Positions 1-8,262 of a DNA stretch of 11,869 nucleotides are shown here, one piece after another (within the stretch, counting starts at the first letter, position 1; every line of letters starts with the position of its first letter). Under the pieces are notes generated by a model. It searched no databases. It was not told the DNA's origin and worked only from the letters and a program-made list of their open reading frames with translations. The position numbers were made by a program, and so were the translations under genes. The stretch lies in NCBI GenBank assembly GCA_003024985.2, contig PXIH01S0038173.1; one strand, given 5' to 3'. Origin of the DNA: Euperipatoides rowelli (lineage: Eukaryota; Onychophora; Udeonychophora; Euonychophora; Peripatopsidae).

Positions 1-303
1 CACTGAAGTGTTTAGTATATTTCCCAACATGGAACAAACTTGAAATTTGCATGTGGCTTAGTTGCATAGTGTAAACTATGAAAATTGATTTTTTGATTTT
101 TGTGGGTGGGTAGTGGGGTGAGAATGACCCTGAAATATTTAGCTTACTTCCCAACATGGCACAAACTTGAAATTTGGCAAGTTTGTAGGTTCCATAGTGT
201 AGACAATGTAAAGCGTATAAAAAATAGATTTTTTTATATTTTGAGAGTTGGGGAAATGACCATTAAATGTGTGTCCCGTGTGAAGAACGGGTAGTTTTGC
301 TAG
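1..303 (+). mobile_element. Helitron-type transposon, 3' end (truncated by window start)
   Basis: The right-hand end has the signature of a Helitron 3' terminus: a short GC-rich hairpin (CCCGT at 275-279 pairing with ACGGG at 287-291 around a 7-nt loop), an 8-nt spacer, then CTAG at 300-303 followed by T. Helitrons end in CTRR, leave no target duplication and insert between A and T, so the junction with host DNA should lie between 303 and 304. The internal part is a tandem repeat, common in non-autonomous Helitron derivatives. No Rep/helicase sequence is visible; the 5' end (expected TC) is outside the window. The hairpin plus CTAG is seen directly, while the family is inferred. Confidence 0.72.
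1..303 (+). repeat. Tandem repeat of ~127 bp inside the Helitron end
   Basis: Unit 1 (1-127) and unit 2 (128 to about 254) align through a shared core, CCCAACATGG followed by ACAAACTTGAAATTTG, with a conserved CATAGTGTA downstream, then a T-run, a G-rich stretch and AATGACC. A third partial unit begins after the last AATGACC at about 254-260 and runs into the terminal hairpin. The open frame through 100-294 on the plus strand is a by-product of this repeat and resembles no protein I know. Confidence 0.85.
275..303 (+). other. Helitron terminal hairpin and CTAG end
   Basis: The 5-bp perfect stem CCCGT/ACGGG has loop GTGAAGA, spacer TAGTTTTG and terminal CTAG, with host T at 304. In Helitrons this hairpin is thought to act as the transposition termination signal. 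Many arthropod Helitron-like repeats have a similar end with a CGTG...CACGG-type stem. Confidence 0.7.
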
Positions 304-1456
304 TTTAAAGTAAAATTAGTAAGTTAAATATTTTAGCTCCGTCGCCGTCTTTAAATTGTATAGCTATCAATGTCCATAAGAGGGAACTAATAAAGAAGTA
401 ATTGGGTAGGTAAACCATACAGTCGTTGGCCACACAATATACTTTGGCCACTATTGGAATTTAACCTAAATAATAAGGAAATTGAAAGTTATTTCATATT
501 CAAAATAATCCATGTTAACACCTTTAACTCTCTGTTCTTCTATATAGTTTTTGATTTTTTCATTAAATGCAGCTTCAGCAGTCATTTGGCAGACATTTTC
601 AACTTAGTCAGGTAATCTTCACAATTCTATGATGATTGTAACTACCTGGTACAGCATAATTTTTGTCTTTAATATTTCTCAAATTTTATAAAACAGTTTG
701 TTTTTAGAAATATTTGATTTTTAAATGAAACTCAAGCTATAGTCCCTATTTTTTAATAGAATTGTGGCGGGGGAGGGGGGGAGTGGACAAATATAGAAGG
801 TAGTTTTTGTAGAACAATGGAAATCAAAAATTTAGGTGATAAAAACGGTGGTTGTTATACAAAAATTTAGCTTATAGATTTTTATAAAATGCTATTATCA
901 ATGGAGAAAAAAATTAAAGAACAATTTAGAAAAATAGTTTATTCAATAAAATTAAAGAAAATGTTAAAACTATTAACACTATTAATGTTAAAAAAAAAAA
1001 AAACTTAAAACTCAAGGTTTAGTAATGTTGAATCAAAAATAAAGACAAAATAAAACTAACTTTGTTGAATATAGCTTAATAATTATCATTCCGAGTAAAG
1101 ACATCCCATGATATTATGAGCATTTTCTCTTTAATTTGGTGAATTATCATAGGGTTATTATACTCCTAATAAATTTAAAATGAATATCAAAAGGATAACA
1201 AACTTTAAATATTTTAAGTGTAAAAATATTGTTAATTTAAATAATATTACACAAAATAAATGGGACAAGGAATATAATGTCAGAAAAAGTTTGAAGAATT
1301 CAGCAGCTGCAGGTCTGGATGTATTAGGAATTGTTTTTTATGAAATTATTACTCAAAAACAATCATCAATAATGGTATTATAAATGTAGAAATTATTAAT
1401 AATTTCTTTGTAAATATATTCACTATGCTACTTATGCAAATATCAAGTATAGTAGG
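304..1456. other. AT-rich stretch without a recognised gene
   Basis: This gap between the Helitron end and the Gypsy integrase should contain the 3' end and 3' LTR of the retroelement, but I find no sequence here matching the region beyond gag (7165-8300). Visible items are a G-rich tract at 765-786 (runs of 5 and 7 G), an A-run of about 14 at 990-1003, and a weak minus-strand coding-like patch at 466-685. The open frame at 1180-1383 on the plus strand has AT-driven composition and no recognisable motif. Confidence 0.5.
466..685 (-). pseudogene. Possible coding remnant in two adjacent frames, unrecognised
   Basis: On the minus strand a 25-codon stop-free run (685 to 608, containing NYAVPGSYNHHRIVK) is followed in another frame by a 45-codon run (603 to 466, containing TAEAAFNEKIKNYIEEQR). 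The second run is rich in Glu, Lys, Gln and Asn and does not look like AT-driven random translation. The frame change and the stops between the runs suggest a decayed exon or transposon fragment. I do not recognise the protein. Runs of this length can arise by chance in AT-rich DNA, so this is a weak call. Confidence 0.25.
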
Positions 1457-2330
1457 AAAGACCACAACAAAATGCTACTGATTAGTCGACCTATGAACCA
1501 CAGAATTTAAAGCGTGTAGTGTGTAAGGCAGTAGCTCATCCCAATCTGTAAAGTTTTTATCTACCATTTTGGCCAAAACACTAATTATCTTTACATGAAA
1601 TGTGAGACGATTACTAAATAGTCTATACCCAGATGTGTAGACTTTATTAACCTCTAGGTGTGAACATAGTTCTTAAAAATTATTCAGGTCATTTGTGGAC
1701 CTCTATCTGTAACTATTTCTTTTGACCCCTATATTTTGTAAAGACATTTTTCATGTAGTCTTTCGCAATAGTTGTGGCTTCTATATTTTTTAAAGTACTT
1801 CCTACATAAAATCTTGATTGGTCATCTGTCCAGACTATTATATATTTATTGTCACTGGCAGTAGTATTTACTGGTCCCAGATTATCTATAAATAATTTTT
1901 CATAAGGGGTTATACTAGGAAGCATGGGTTGCAAGGGCACTTTTGTTCTAGTCAGGCTTCTTTTCTGGCATATGTGACACAAAGCTATGTAGCCTTGCAC
2001 ACCACTGCACAGTTTTTCAAGTGAAACTTAACTTAATTATCAAAAGGGTTTTGGTAAGAGAGAGGTGACCGCTGATAATAGAGTCATGGTAGTTTGATAT
2101 AACAACTTCCATGATAGTAGAGGGCACTAGTGTCCTATACAAACCACCAAAATCATGGTATCGCTTAATTTCTTTTAAAATTAAACCATTTTCATCAAAA
2201 ATGTAATTTCTCTCTTGAAATTGACCTTGACAGATTTTGTCTTTTATCATTTTACAAAATTATTCCGCTTCCTGAGATTTAATGAGTCTTTCTATCAATA
2301 ATGGCTCTCTTATGGTTTCAATGGCAGCTA
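1457..2330 (-). pseudogene. Gypsy integrase (HHCC zinc-binding and DDE core), broken
   Basis: Integrase joins the retroelement cDNA to host DNA. The N-terminal zinc-binding module is visible: His residues in NYHDSIISGHL (within the run 2250-2017), then CHIC in the run 2000-1713. The catalytic core follows: the first Asp in FIDNLGP (codon 1884-1886) and the second in VTDRGPQ (codon 1705-1707). The region that should carry the catalytic Glu is degraded by stops and a frame change. Downstream the helical end of the core is again readable (AKMVDKNFTDWDELLPYTLH, then HRSTN), ending near 1457. At least two frame changes and several stops, including one just after TDRGPQ, make it non-functional. A chromodomain or other C-terminal extension is not seen. 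Confidence 0.9.
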
Positions 2331-2379
2331 GACTAATGGGACCTTCAGGTTTGGGGATTCACAAAATCAATATGTGAAT

Positions 2380-2760
2380 ATATTATTTTTGCCCAGTATA
2401 TGTTGAAATTTAAGCCTAAAGTCTTGACAATGTTGTAACCACTTAATTAGCCTTTGATTACCATCTTTAAGTTTAAAAACGTAATTAAGAGGCCTATGGT
2501 CTGTCCTAAGTATCACTTGGTATCCTATATGATGTGGCAGAACTGCTGCAGCGTGTATACAATTGACAATGCCTCTTTTTCAATTGTTGCACAGTTTAGC
2601 TCATCTTATTGAGCTTCCTACTGCAATAAGCAATGGGCTGCACATGACCTTCATCATTTTCCTGTTTCAAAAGACCACCTAACCCTATCTGGGATGCATC
2701 TGTAGAGATATAGAAAGGTTTTGCAAAATTTGGATGGACCAAAAGCGGTGCGATTGTGAG
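2380..2760 (-). pseudogene. Gypsy RNase H domain, broken
   Basis: RNase H removes the RNA strand of the RNA-DNA hybrid during reverse transcription. All three core acidic motifs remain recognisable, in different frames: TDAS at 2692-2703, EKEAL (Glu codons around 2573-2581), and TDHRPL (Asp codon 2499-2501). A conserved tail follows, RLIKWLQHCQDF then an ILGKNN segment, as in Gypsy elements before the linker to integrase. At least two frame shifts separate the motifs, and a stop interrupts the sequence after the first block. It joins the RT connection directly upstream. Confidence 0.9.
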
Positions 2761-3345
2761 CTATTTTTTAATGATATAAAAGTGTGTTCAGCTTCAGGAG
2801 ACCATTGTACTTTGCCATCACCCTTCCTCAGGAGTTTATATAGAGGCGCTACTAGCTCTGTGAAGTTTTCTTTGTAATGTCGATAAAAGCTTACTGACCC
2901 CAAAAAACTCCTAATGTTTTTTACTGTAATAGGCCTTGGGAATTCAGTTACAGATACAGTATTTTGGTCTGTTGGCATACTTTAGTGACTATATGTCCCA
3001 AAAATTTGAGGGCTTTTCAGAACAAGCAACACTTACTAGGCTTTATAGCCATATTTATTTATTTTAATGCCCCTAGTACTTCTTCAAGTACCATTAAATG
3101 TTCCTCAATGGTTTCTGTAAATATTATTATGTCATCAAGATAGGCTATAACTTATCTTTGACTTTATTTATTATCACCTGTAACATAGCAGAACTGTTGG
3201 ATAAGCCCCTTGGCAAATGTTTTACGACCCATTTCCCCCAAGGCAATTCAAAAGAGAATCTCTGCTGTACAGACTCAATTAGGCCAATATTGTAATACCC
3301 ATTATTTAGATTAAGTGTTGAAAAGTATTTAGTGTTCCTAGCCTT
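2685..3345 (-). pseudogene. Gypsy reverse transcriptase, C-terminal part (palm, thumb, connection)
   Basis: This is the downstream part of the split RT. It begins right after the transposon insertion with the palm motif KYFSTLNLNNGYY, which normally carries the first catalytic Asp (TLDL); here that position reads Asn, so a catalytic residue is lost. PWG and a LPRGLSNS block follow. The catalytic box YLDD is at 3131-3142, followed by IIIF and EEHL. The thumb has FLGHIVT, and the connection domain reads RSFLGSVSFYRHYKENF and VQWSPEAEHTF in the run 2978-2685. A stop precedes YLDD and further stops and frame changes lie between the boxes. Confidence 0.93.
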
Positions 3346-3377
3346 TTAACCTTGGAGCTATCGATCACGGTCAAAAT
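3346..3377 (+). repeat. Left terminal inverted repeat of the piggyBac-like element
   Basis: It begins TTAACCTTGGAG and continues to GGTCAAAAT. Against the reverse complement of 4324-4355, 20 of 32 positions match, with the blocks TTAACCT, AG and GGTCA conserved. Confidence 0.75.
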
Positions 3378-3390
3378 TTTAACATGACTG

Positions 3391-3416
3391 GTCGCGGTTG
3401 TAAATTTTACGACTCA
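3391..3416 (+). repeat. Left subterminal inverted repeat
   Basis: It reads GTCGC, a short spacer, TAAATTTTACGAC. It matches the reverse complement of 4121-4150 (GTCGC, spacer, TAAATTTTATGAC) with a spacer longer by about 3 nt. piggyBac-type elements often carry such internal repeats near the ends as transposase binding sites. Confidence 0.6.
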
Positions 3417-3480
3417 TAGAATCCTCTGTATAAAAGTTTTCAAATATGTTTAATAATGTAATGATTACACATATTTATGT

Positions 3481-3900
3481 TCTAATTAATGTCAGGAATT
3501 TAATTATATAAAGAAAAGAAAATTCTAACAAACAGTTTTTTTTTTGTGATTATATTTCTAATAGCTGCATTAGGCTNTGTTCAGATAATACATTGTTATA
3601 TATTGCAAAATCTATAACAGCTAGAAAAAAACTTAATTATTATTTTTTGTTCTATTTATTGTCAAGAATTTCTTGATATAAAGAAAAATTCTAACAAACA
3701 GATTTTATTCTATTGTCATATTTATAAATGTCTTGCATTACTTTCGCTTGTATTCAGTATGGCCAGATAATACATTGTTCTTTATTGCAAAATCTATATC
3801 AGATAGAAAAAACTTTATTATTTTTTATTCAATTTATTGTCAAGAATTTCATCATATAAAGAAAAAAATTCCTGACAAACAGATTTTTTTATATGTTAGG
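3481..3900 (+). repeat. Tandem repeat of ~170-178 bp inside the piggyBac-like element
   Basis: Units start at 3481, 3651 and 3829 (the last partial). Each begins with TCAATTTATTGTCAAGAATT or a close variant, then ATATAAAGAAAA and TTCT(A)ACAAACAG; later in the unit come AGATAATACATTGTT and TTGCAAAATCTAT. Two full units and about 70 bp of a third are present. One N lies at 3577. No coding signal is seen. Confidence 0.85.
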
Positions 3901-4120
3901 TCAATTTGTTTCTAAATGTCAGCTATAAAAAAAAAAGCCAGTTTATCTTACATTTTTTTTTACTGTTTCTCTCTTGTTTGAGATATAATTTTTTGGTTTT
4001 GATTTTTGAAATCTGCATTAGATTTCTATTTTAAAAATATATAAGTTTATTCCTAAATATTTTATACTATTTTTATTACGCTACCTGGAATTCAATATTA
4101 TTACATCAGCGGTCGTGTGA

Positions 4121-4150
4121 CGGGTGTCATAAAATTTATGTCTGGGCGAC
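4121..4150 (-). repeat. Right subterminal inverted repeat
   Basis: This is the partner of 3391-3416. It lies about 200 bp inside the right end, whereas the left copy lies about 45 bp inside, so the two ends are asymmetric, as in some piggyBac elements. Confidence 0.6.
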
Positions 4151-4323
4151 TTTTTACAAATAATCCTAAAAAATATCTATAAAATGGGCTATGTGCATGG
4201 TAAAAACCTACTAATATTGTAGTGGGGTGTTAGTTTTAGGAATAGAAGGCAGAGATAAACCTACAAACCCATACACATAGACACATTTTATAAAAAAATT
4301 GAATTTGTAGGAAATTTTATGAC

Positions 4324-4355
4324 ATTGTGACCACTCGCAACCACTTGTAGGTTAA
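4324..4355 (-). repeat. Right terminal inverted repeat of the piggyBac-like element
   Basis: Read on the minus strand it begins TTAACCTACAAG and continues to GGTCACAAT. Its translation contributes the spurious C-terminal residues seen when the upstream RT frame is read on into the insertion. Confidence 0.75.
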
Positions 4356-4680
4356 AAGAATATTGTCTATGCACATTAAGGGACATTTGTAGGGTTCTGC
4401 TTGCATATTTACTTTCCTTAAATCCAGTACTATAGGTATATTATTAACATTATCACGTTTAGGAAACACCAACAATGGTACATTATATTGTGAATCACTC
4501 CAGGGGCTCACTAGACCTGCTGCTTCAAGTTGCATTATTTTTCTTAAGCGGTTCATATAGAGAGTGTGCTATTATGTACTGTTTTTTATATATTTTTTCA
4601 TCAGACAGAAATTTTGGTTCCACAGGGGGTACAAGTGTACCTGTTACTTTTTCCACGTCCTCAATTAAAATTATTTCATA
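4356..4680 (-). pseudogene. Gypsy reverse transcriptase, N-terminal part (fingers)
   Basis: This is the upstream part of the split RT. It reads MQLEAAGLVSPWSDSQYNVP, then LLVFPKR and IVLDLRKVN, the standard Gypsy block before the palm (polymerase residues that place the primer and dNTP), ending IDNILL at the TTAA insertion site at 4352-4355. The open frame appears to run to 4317, but its last eleven residues come from the inserted element's terminal repeat. The stretch 4557-4676, between protease and this block, has stops and a frame change. The plus-strand frame at 4475-4681 is only the antisense shadow. Confidence 0.92.
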
Positions 4681-5140
4681 ATTTGTAAACATTTTTTTGT
4701 AATTTTTCTTTGTGGAATGGTTTTAGTTTCAATTCATCCACTTTAAAAAGTTTATGTAAGTTTGGAGTTCTAGAAAGGCTCTCAGGCTGAGGATTGAGTG
4801 AATAAAAATTAGCTGATTGGTTGGCTAGGTTATCCCACTCAGTTACAGCTTCAATTTCAAATGTTACCCTTCTATTTATAAAATCCATCCCTAAAATTAC
4901 AGAAAATGCAGCATCGAAAACTAATGGAGCTAACAATATAGGATGCAAAAAAAATATTTTGTCCATACAAAAATTGGCTATGGATTTATTTGACACCATA
5001 GCTCCATCCGCTATTGTACTGGCATTTAATTGATCAGATACACAATGTTCATTTATTATTGTATATTCACTACCAGTATCTAAAAGAGCTGAAAATTCTT
5101 TTTTAAATAGTTTTATTTTTATTACTGGTTTATAAGGTTT
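4676..5140 (-). pseudogene. Gypsy aspartic protease and protease-RT linker
   Basis: The protease cleaves the Gag-Pol polyprotein and works as a homodimer. The catalytic motif is LLDTGSEYT, with DTGS encoded at 5069-5080, and the second conserved box is VILGMDFINRR in the run 4999-4676. About 60 residues separate them, the usual spacing for retropepsins. The frame is open from about 5140 to 4676, the best preserved part of pol, and the active-site triad is intact in this copy. After the protease comes a charged linker (FHKEKLQKN) leading into RT. It is joined to the upstream pol segment by a frame change near 5115. Confidence 0.92.
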
Positions 5141-5769
5141 TCATCTGAAAAACTTACAGTTATTTGTTTATTATTTTTACTTTTAGCATTACTGACTTGA
5201 GGGTATGTTTTTACCTGGTGTATATTATCAGCACTTTCAGGGCCAGATACTTTTGAATCACCCTTAATGTTAATTTTAATATCATGTAATTTTAAAGAAT
5301 AAAAGTTATTGGCATCATTATTTTTAGTTTATTGCTTACCAATTTTATTACTATTTCTATTTGAATTAGAAATTATACCTAAAGTAGCCTATTTTCCCGA
5401 GTGTTGTTTTAAAACTGGAACTCTATTTTGACTATTTTTATTCTCTATAATGTCTGGATTTGCTACTTTACTATTTTGTTCTGGTCTCTCCTGGCTGTTA
5501 TCTTTATATGGCTGCATAATGTCATATTTTTGATACAGTGTTTTAAGCTTTTTGTCAACTTTAACAATTTTATTTGTATGTGTATGTGTATTTTGAACAT
5601 TATTGTTATTATTTAACAACATAAAATTACGTGAAGACTCTCCAGATTTATGACTAGTTTTATTTACATTAGTGTTTCTTGACTGCTCATTTTTAAAATT
5701 ACACCCATCTTCCTCGGGGAACTGACTTACTGATGAGGGGCCTTGGAGTTTAATGCCCCTGAGTCTGAG
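5115..5769 (-). pseudogene. Start of pol: low-complexity Asn/Lys/Ser-rich segment before protease
   Basis: This region sits between the zinc knuckle and the protease. It is in the -1 frame relative to the end of gag and first opens after a TGA at 5770-5772. It is rich in Asn, Lys, Ser and Gln (for example LLNNNNNVQNTHTHTNKIVK near 5600) and has no recognisable fold. Stops at 5389-5391 and about 5330 interrupt it, and the frame changes before the protease near 5115. Such disordered spacers are usual in Gypsy Gag-Pol. Confidence 0.75.
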
Positions 5770-7164
5770 TCACTCTTTTTGGACATGTCTATCAAACTCA
5801 ATGCTTTTGCCTGTTTTGGACAATTTCTCTGAATATGTCCTGTCTCCTGGCAACTATAGCATCTTATGAGTGTGTCCTTCCTTGCAGCACTACAACTTGT
5901 GAAGGTGAGTCACTGTTGTCTTTCTCAGTACTATGCTCCACCCTATTAGTTATAGCCTTAAGCGAGCTCGCTTGAATTTTGAGCTCCATTTTAGTGGTTT
6001 TACCAAAATAGGATTTTTTTTTCTTTTCATGGCATTTTTATAAATTGCATAATTATTTTATTTTGAAAAATCCTGATTTTGATCTTCATTAAGTTGTATT
6101 ATGTGTACAATTGATTGTTCATGCCTATTGCCAAATAGTGTTCCTCTATGTCTAATGTTACTCTTACAGTTTTAATGAACATGGCTGGATTACATTTTAT
6201 TACATCTAACCTTAAAGCTAAATTTAAGATGTCTCTTTTGACCTGTGTCAGTAGAAGCTCCTCTTTTATTGTGGGAGGCCAGTTAGAGATCAATGCATTA
6301 GATGTGGCAACAAGCCTTTGCTGATATGCTCTGAAGGATTCACCTTGCATTTGCACACAGGTGTTTAGTAGTTTTAATCCTTCATATCTGTTTGGGGCTG
6401 TAGAAAACAGTATTTTAAACTGCCTGATTTTTTCCTGTATTGAGATTCCCTCAAAATTCCTAACCCCTGTTATACATTATATACGACTTAGCCGATAGCT
6501 TCACTCCATGACCTGTTTTATAACTTCAGGAGTCCAGCCTAAATATTTAGCTAAATTTATTAATGACTTTAACCATCGATCACATTAGAAAATATCTTCA
6601 GGATCTGTGGTAAATTTGTGGTATCATCGATAGAATGCCTGGATCTATCGTTTGTGTATTTTTTACCTGAATTCTATTAAAACATGGGGTTTGGTTTTGT
6701 ACTAGCCTATTCCTCTGTGGCTGTGTATCTAATTGAGTATTTTTAGAATCATGTTGTACTAAAGCCCTTGTTTGATTTTGAGCATTTATTTGTGCTATTG
6801 CAGTTATTACGGTATTAGGGTTACTAAGATCGATAAGTGATTCCCTCTTTAAATATAAAAGTTCTTTATTTAAATTTTCTCTTAAACATTTTTCTTCCAA
6901 AACTCTCACATTTAAAGTTAGCCTATTATTTTCTCAGCCTGTTCTTCAATAGTTTTTGTAAAAGTTCTATTAAATTTTCATTAAACTGAACTGGTGATTG
7001 TACATCATTTTGTCTATTAAAAACCTGCAATAAATCTCCTATTGTTGGAGTGGCCACTGGTTAAAGACTTTGTATTATATCTTGTATGGGTGTTTGAGGG
7101 TTTTGAAAAACTTCTCCTACTCAACTTGATCAATCTTACCTAATTGTTGTGTTGGTTCAGCCAT
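5727..7164 (-). pseudogene. Gypsy gag (capsid and nucleocapsid), broken
   Basis: Gag forms the cytoplasmic particle that packages the element RNA. The likely start is the ATG at 7162-7164 (MAEPTQQLGK), followed almost at once by a stop and frame changes. A run at 6909-6598 is Gln/Asn-rich. The capsid core follows: DRWLKSLINLAKYLGWTPE near 6570-6510, then a stretch with stops, then the run 6356-6099 with QGESFRAYQQRL and ALISNWP, typical of Gypsy capsids. A charged segment (MELKIQASSLKAI) precedes the CCHC zinc knuckle at 5820-5861. Gag closes with TAA at 5727-5729. The capsid and the knuckle lie in the same frame, with stops between. Confidence 0.9.
5820..5861 (-). other. CCHC zinc knuckle of gag nucleocapsid
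   Basis: CYSCQETGHIQRNC fits C-X2-C-X4-H-X4-C exactly. The knuckle binds the element's RNA. There is a single copy, intact within this decayed gag. Confidence 0.95.
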
Positions 7165-7801
7165 TTTGTTTTTCTAAAGTACCATATATCACTACAACTT
7201 GACCTATCTGTCCAACCTTTTATTTTGAGAATCTTTATTTATCAATCTAAATGAAAGTATCTTAAAAATCGAAATTATTTAATGTTATGTTCACAAAAAC
7301 AGCCTTTGAAAATCGTGAAAATTTTCAAAAATTTTGAGAAAAAAAAACCTATTAATTTTTTTTTTTTTTGAAAATATATATTTTTTTGAAAAGTTTTTAA
7401 TTATGAATATTAATTTTATTATTTGTTACTTACATAGATGCCATGACAAAGGAAATGACTATATCTATGCCTTAGTTGGGCTATATCAAAATATGAAATT
7501 TATATGCCTACTTATATTAATATTGGTTAATTTGAAAAAATGCTATGAAAATATGACTGGCTTATCGATATACAACTGATGTTAATTATGACTATTCCTA
7601 TTTTGCCGTACTGTATTGTACTGTTGTTATTTGCCAATATTTTATTTTTGGATTAAAAAATTGACTATTATAAAAATAATTGACTAATATTTTATTTTAA
7701 TGTTATTATTTTATCTATTCTTTTTGATCTGACCTCATTACAGGATCGTATTCTGCTTGTGATCGCTAGATTTTATTGTTACTATACTGTCTTATTTAGT
7801 T

Positions 7802-7814
7802 GGTTTTATATACC
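7802..7814 (-). promoter_or_regulatory. TATA-like box upstream of gag
   Basis: On the minus strand GGTATATAAAACC is a good TATA-box match about 640 bp upstream of the gag start, a reasonable position for an LTR promoter. Similar AT-rich words are common here, so this is weak. Confidence 0.3.
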
Positions 7815-8239
7815 TTGTTTAGCACTAGATATTTATACTCTAACACTATGAACTAAAGCTGACAAAATATTACTGCATATGGTGATACTTCAACTCCCTA
7901 TCCCAAAATAGTGTGTGGAATATTTTTGGGGTTTATACTATCAGTTTGGTGCTCGTATGAATGTTTTTAATTTTTATACGAAAGTAAAAATGGGAAAACT
8001 TCATTATGTGTGTGTGGGGTTTTCTGCAATCTACTTTGTTGAGAGATAAAACGATCCAGTTGTAGGTGATCCACGATTTACGTGTAAACACAACGCTGAG
8101 CTAAGGTTTCCTGATCGTTATATCTATTACAATGGCTGTGGGACAAGTTTGAGATTAAAACCTGCTATGTATGTCAATGACAACAGCTGACTTGAGTCTG
8201 TCACACTCAAACACTGTACTCTCTTCTGACTTGATTAAG

Positions 8240-8262
8240 ACTGTTACAGTGTCGGTAACAGT
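8240..8262. repeat. 8-bp perfect hairpin
   Basis: ACTGTTAC (8240-8247) is followed by a 7-nt loop and GTAACAGT (8255-8262). It sits in a locally GC-richer stretch with two related CTGACTTGA words about 40 bp apart (8187 and 8226). No role can be assigned. Confidence 0.6.

Larger units (their letters stand above)
3346..4355. mobile_element. Non-autonomous piggyBac-like element (MITE), TTAA-flanked
   Basis: The element is bounded by TTAA at 3346-3349 and 4352-4355, which would be the piggyBac-type target duplication; the insert without one TTAA is 1002 bp. The ends are imperfect inverted repeats: both start TTAACCT and share AG and then GGTCA at the same spacing, 20 of the first 32 bases matching. 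A subterminal inverted repeat is also present (3391-3416 against 4121-4150, sharing GTCGC and TAAATTTTA). The flanks are the two halves of the Gypsy RT, meeting exactly at the TTAA, which supports a real insertion. No transposase is encoded; the open frame at 3733-3915 lies in an internal tandem repeat. The superfamily is inferred from TTAA and the end sequence only. Confidence 0.78.
1457..7164 (-). mobile_element. Degenerate Ty3/Gypsy LTR retrotransposon (gag-pol), interrupted
   Basis: Read on the minus strand, the domain order is Gag with one zinc knuckle, aspartic protease, reverse transcriptase, RNase H, integrase. This order, with integrase last, together with the RT motifs (YFSTLNL...GYY, YLDD followed by IIIF), places it in Ty3/Gypsy and not Copia or a LINE. 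The coding region of about 4.7 kb, excluding the 1.0 kb insertion at 3346-4355, is a usual size for gag-pol. It is inactive: every domain has in-frame stops or frameshifts. No envelope-like frame follows integrase. The LTRs are not demonstrable in the window, so the outer limits given are those of recognisable coding sequence. The gag start is placed at the ATG at 7164. Confidence 0.94.

Noticed and set aside
1180-1383. 67-residue plus-strand open frame
   Set aside because: Asn/Ile/Lys-rich composition expected from AT-rich DNA, no recognised motif.
3098-3295. Plus-strand open frame opposite YLDD
   Set aside because: Antisense of the RT palm.
3733-3915. Plus-strand open frame in the MITE
   Set aside because: Lies in the tandem repeat and is not kept open in the other unit; no transposase motif.
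4475-4681. Plus-strand open frame across the RT start
   Set aside because: Antisense shadow of the Gypsy RT, which has recognisable motifs on the minus strand.
4821-5033. Plus-strand open frame across the protease
   Set aside because: Antisense of the DTGS/ILGMD protease; no motif of its own.
5428-5616. Plus-strand open frame opposite the start of pol
   Set aside because: Shadow of the Asn/Lys-rich pol segment; Ile/Phe-rich by composition.
1457-7164. CRISPR array, bacterial operon or phage region
   Set aside because: No regularly spaced short repeats and no prokaryotic gene layout; the domains are those of a eukaryotic LTR retrotransposon.
7200-7215. Primer-binding site (GGTTGGACAGAT on the minus strand)
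   Set aside because: No clear tRNA 3'-end complement and no adjacent LTR end in CA; a similar 12-mer at 11404-11415 looks coincidental.
7334-7579. 81-residue plus-strand open frame with hydrophobic segments
   Set aside because: Begins in T/A homopolymer runs and its Ile/Phe/Leu content follows base composition; no family recognised.
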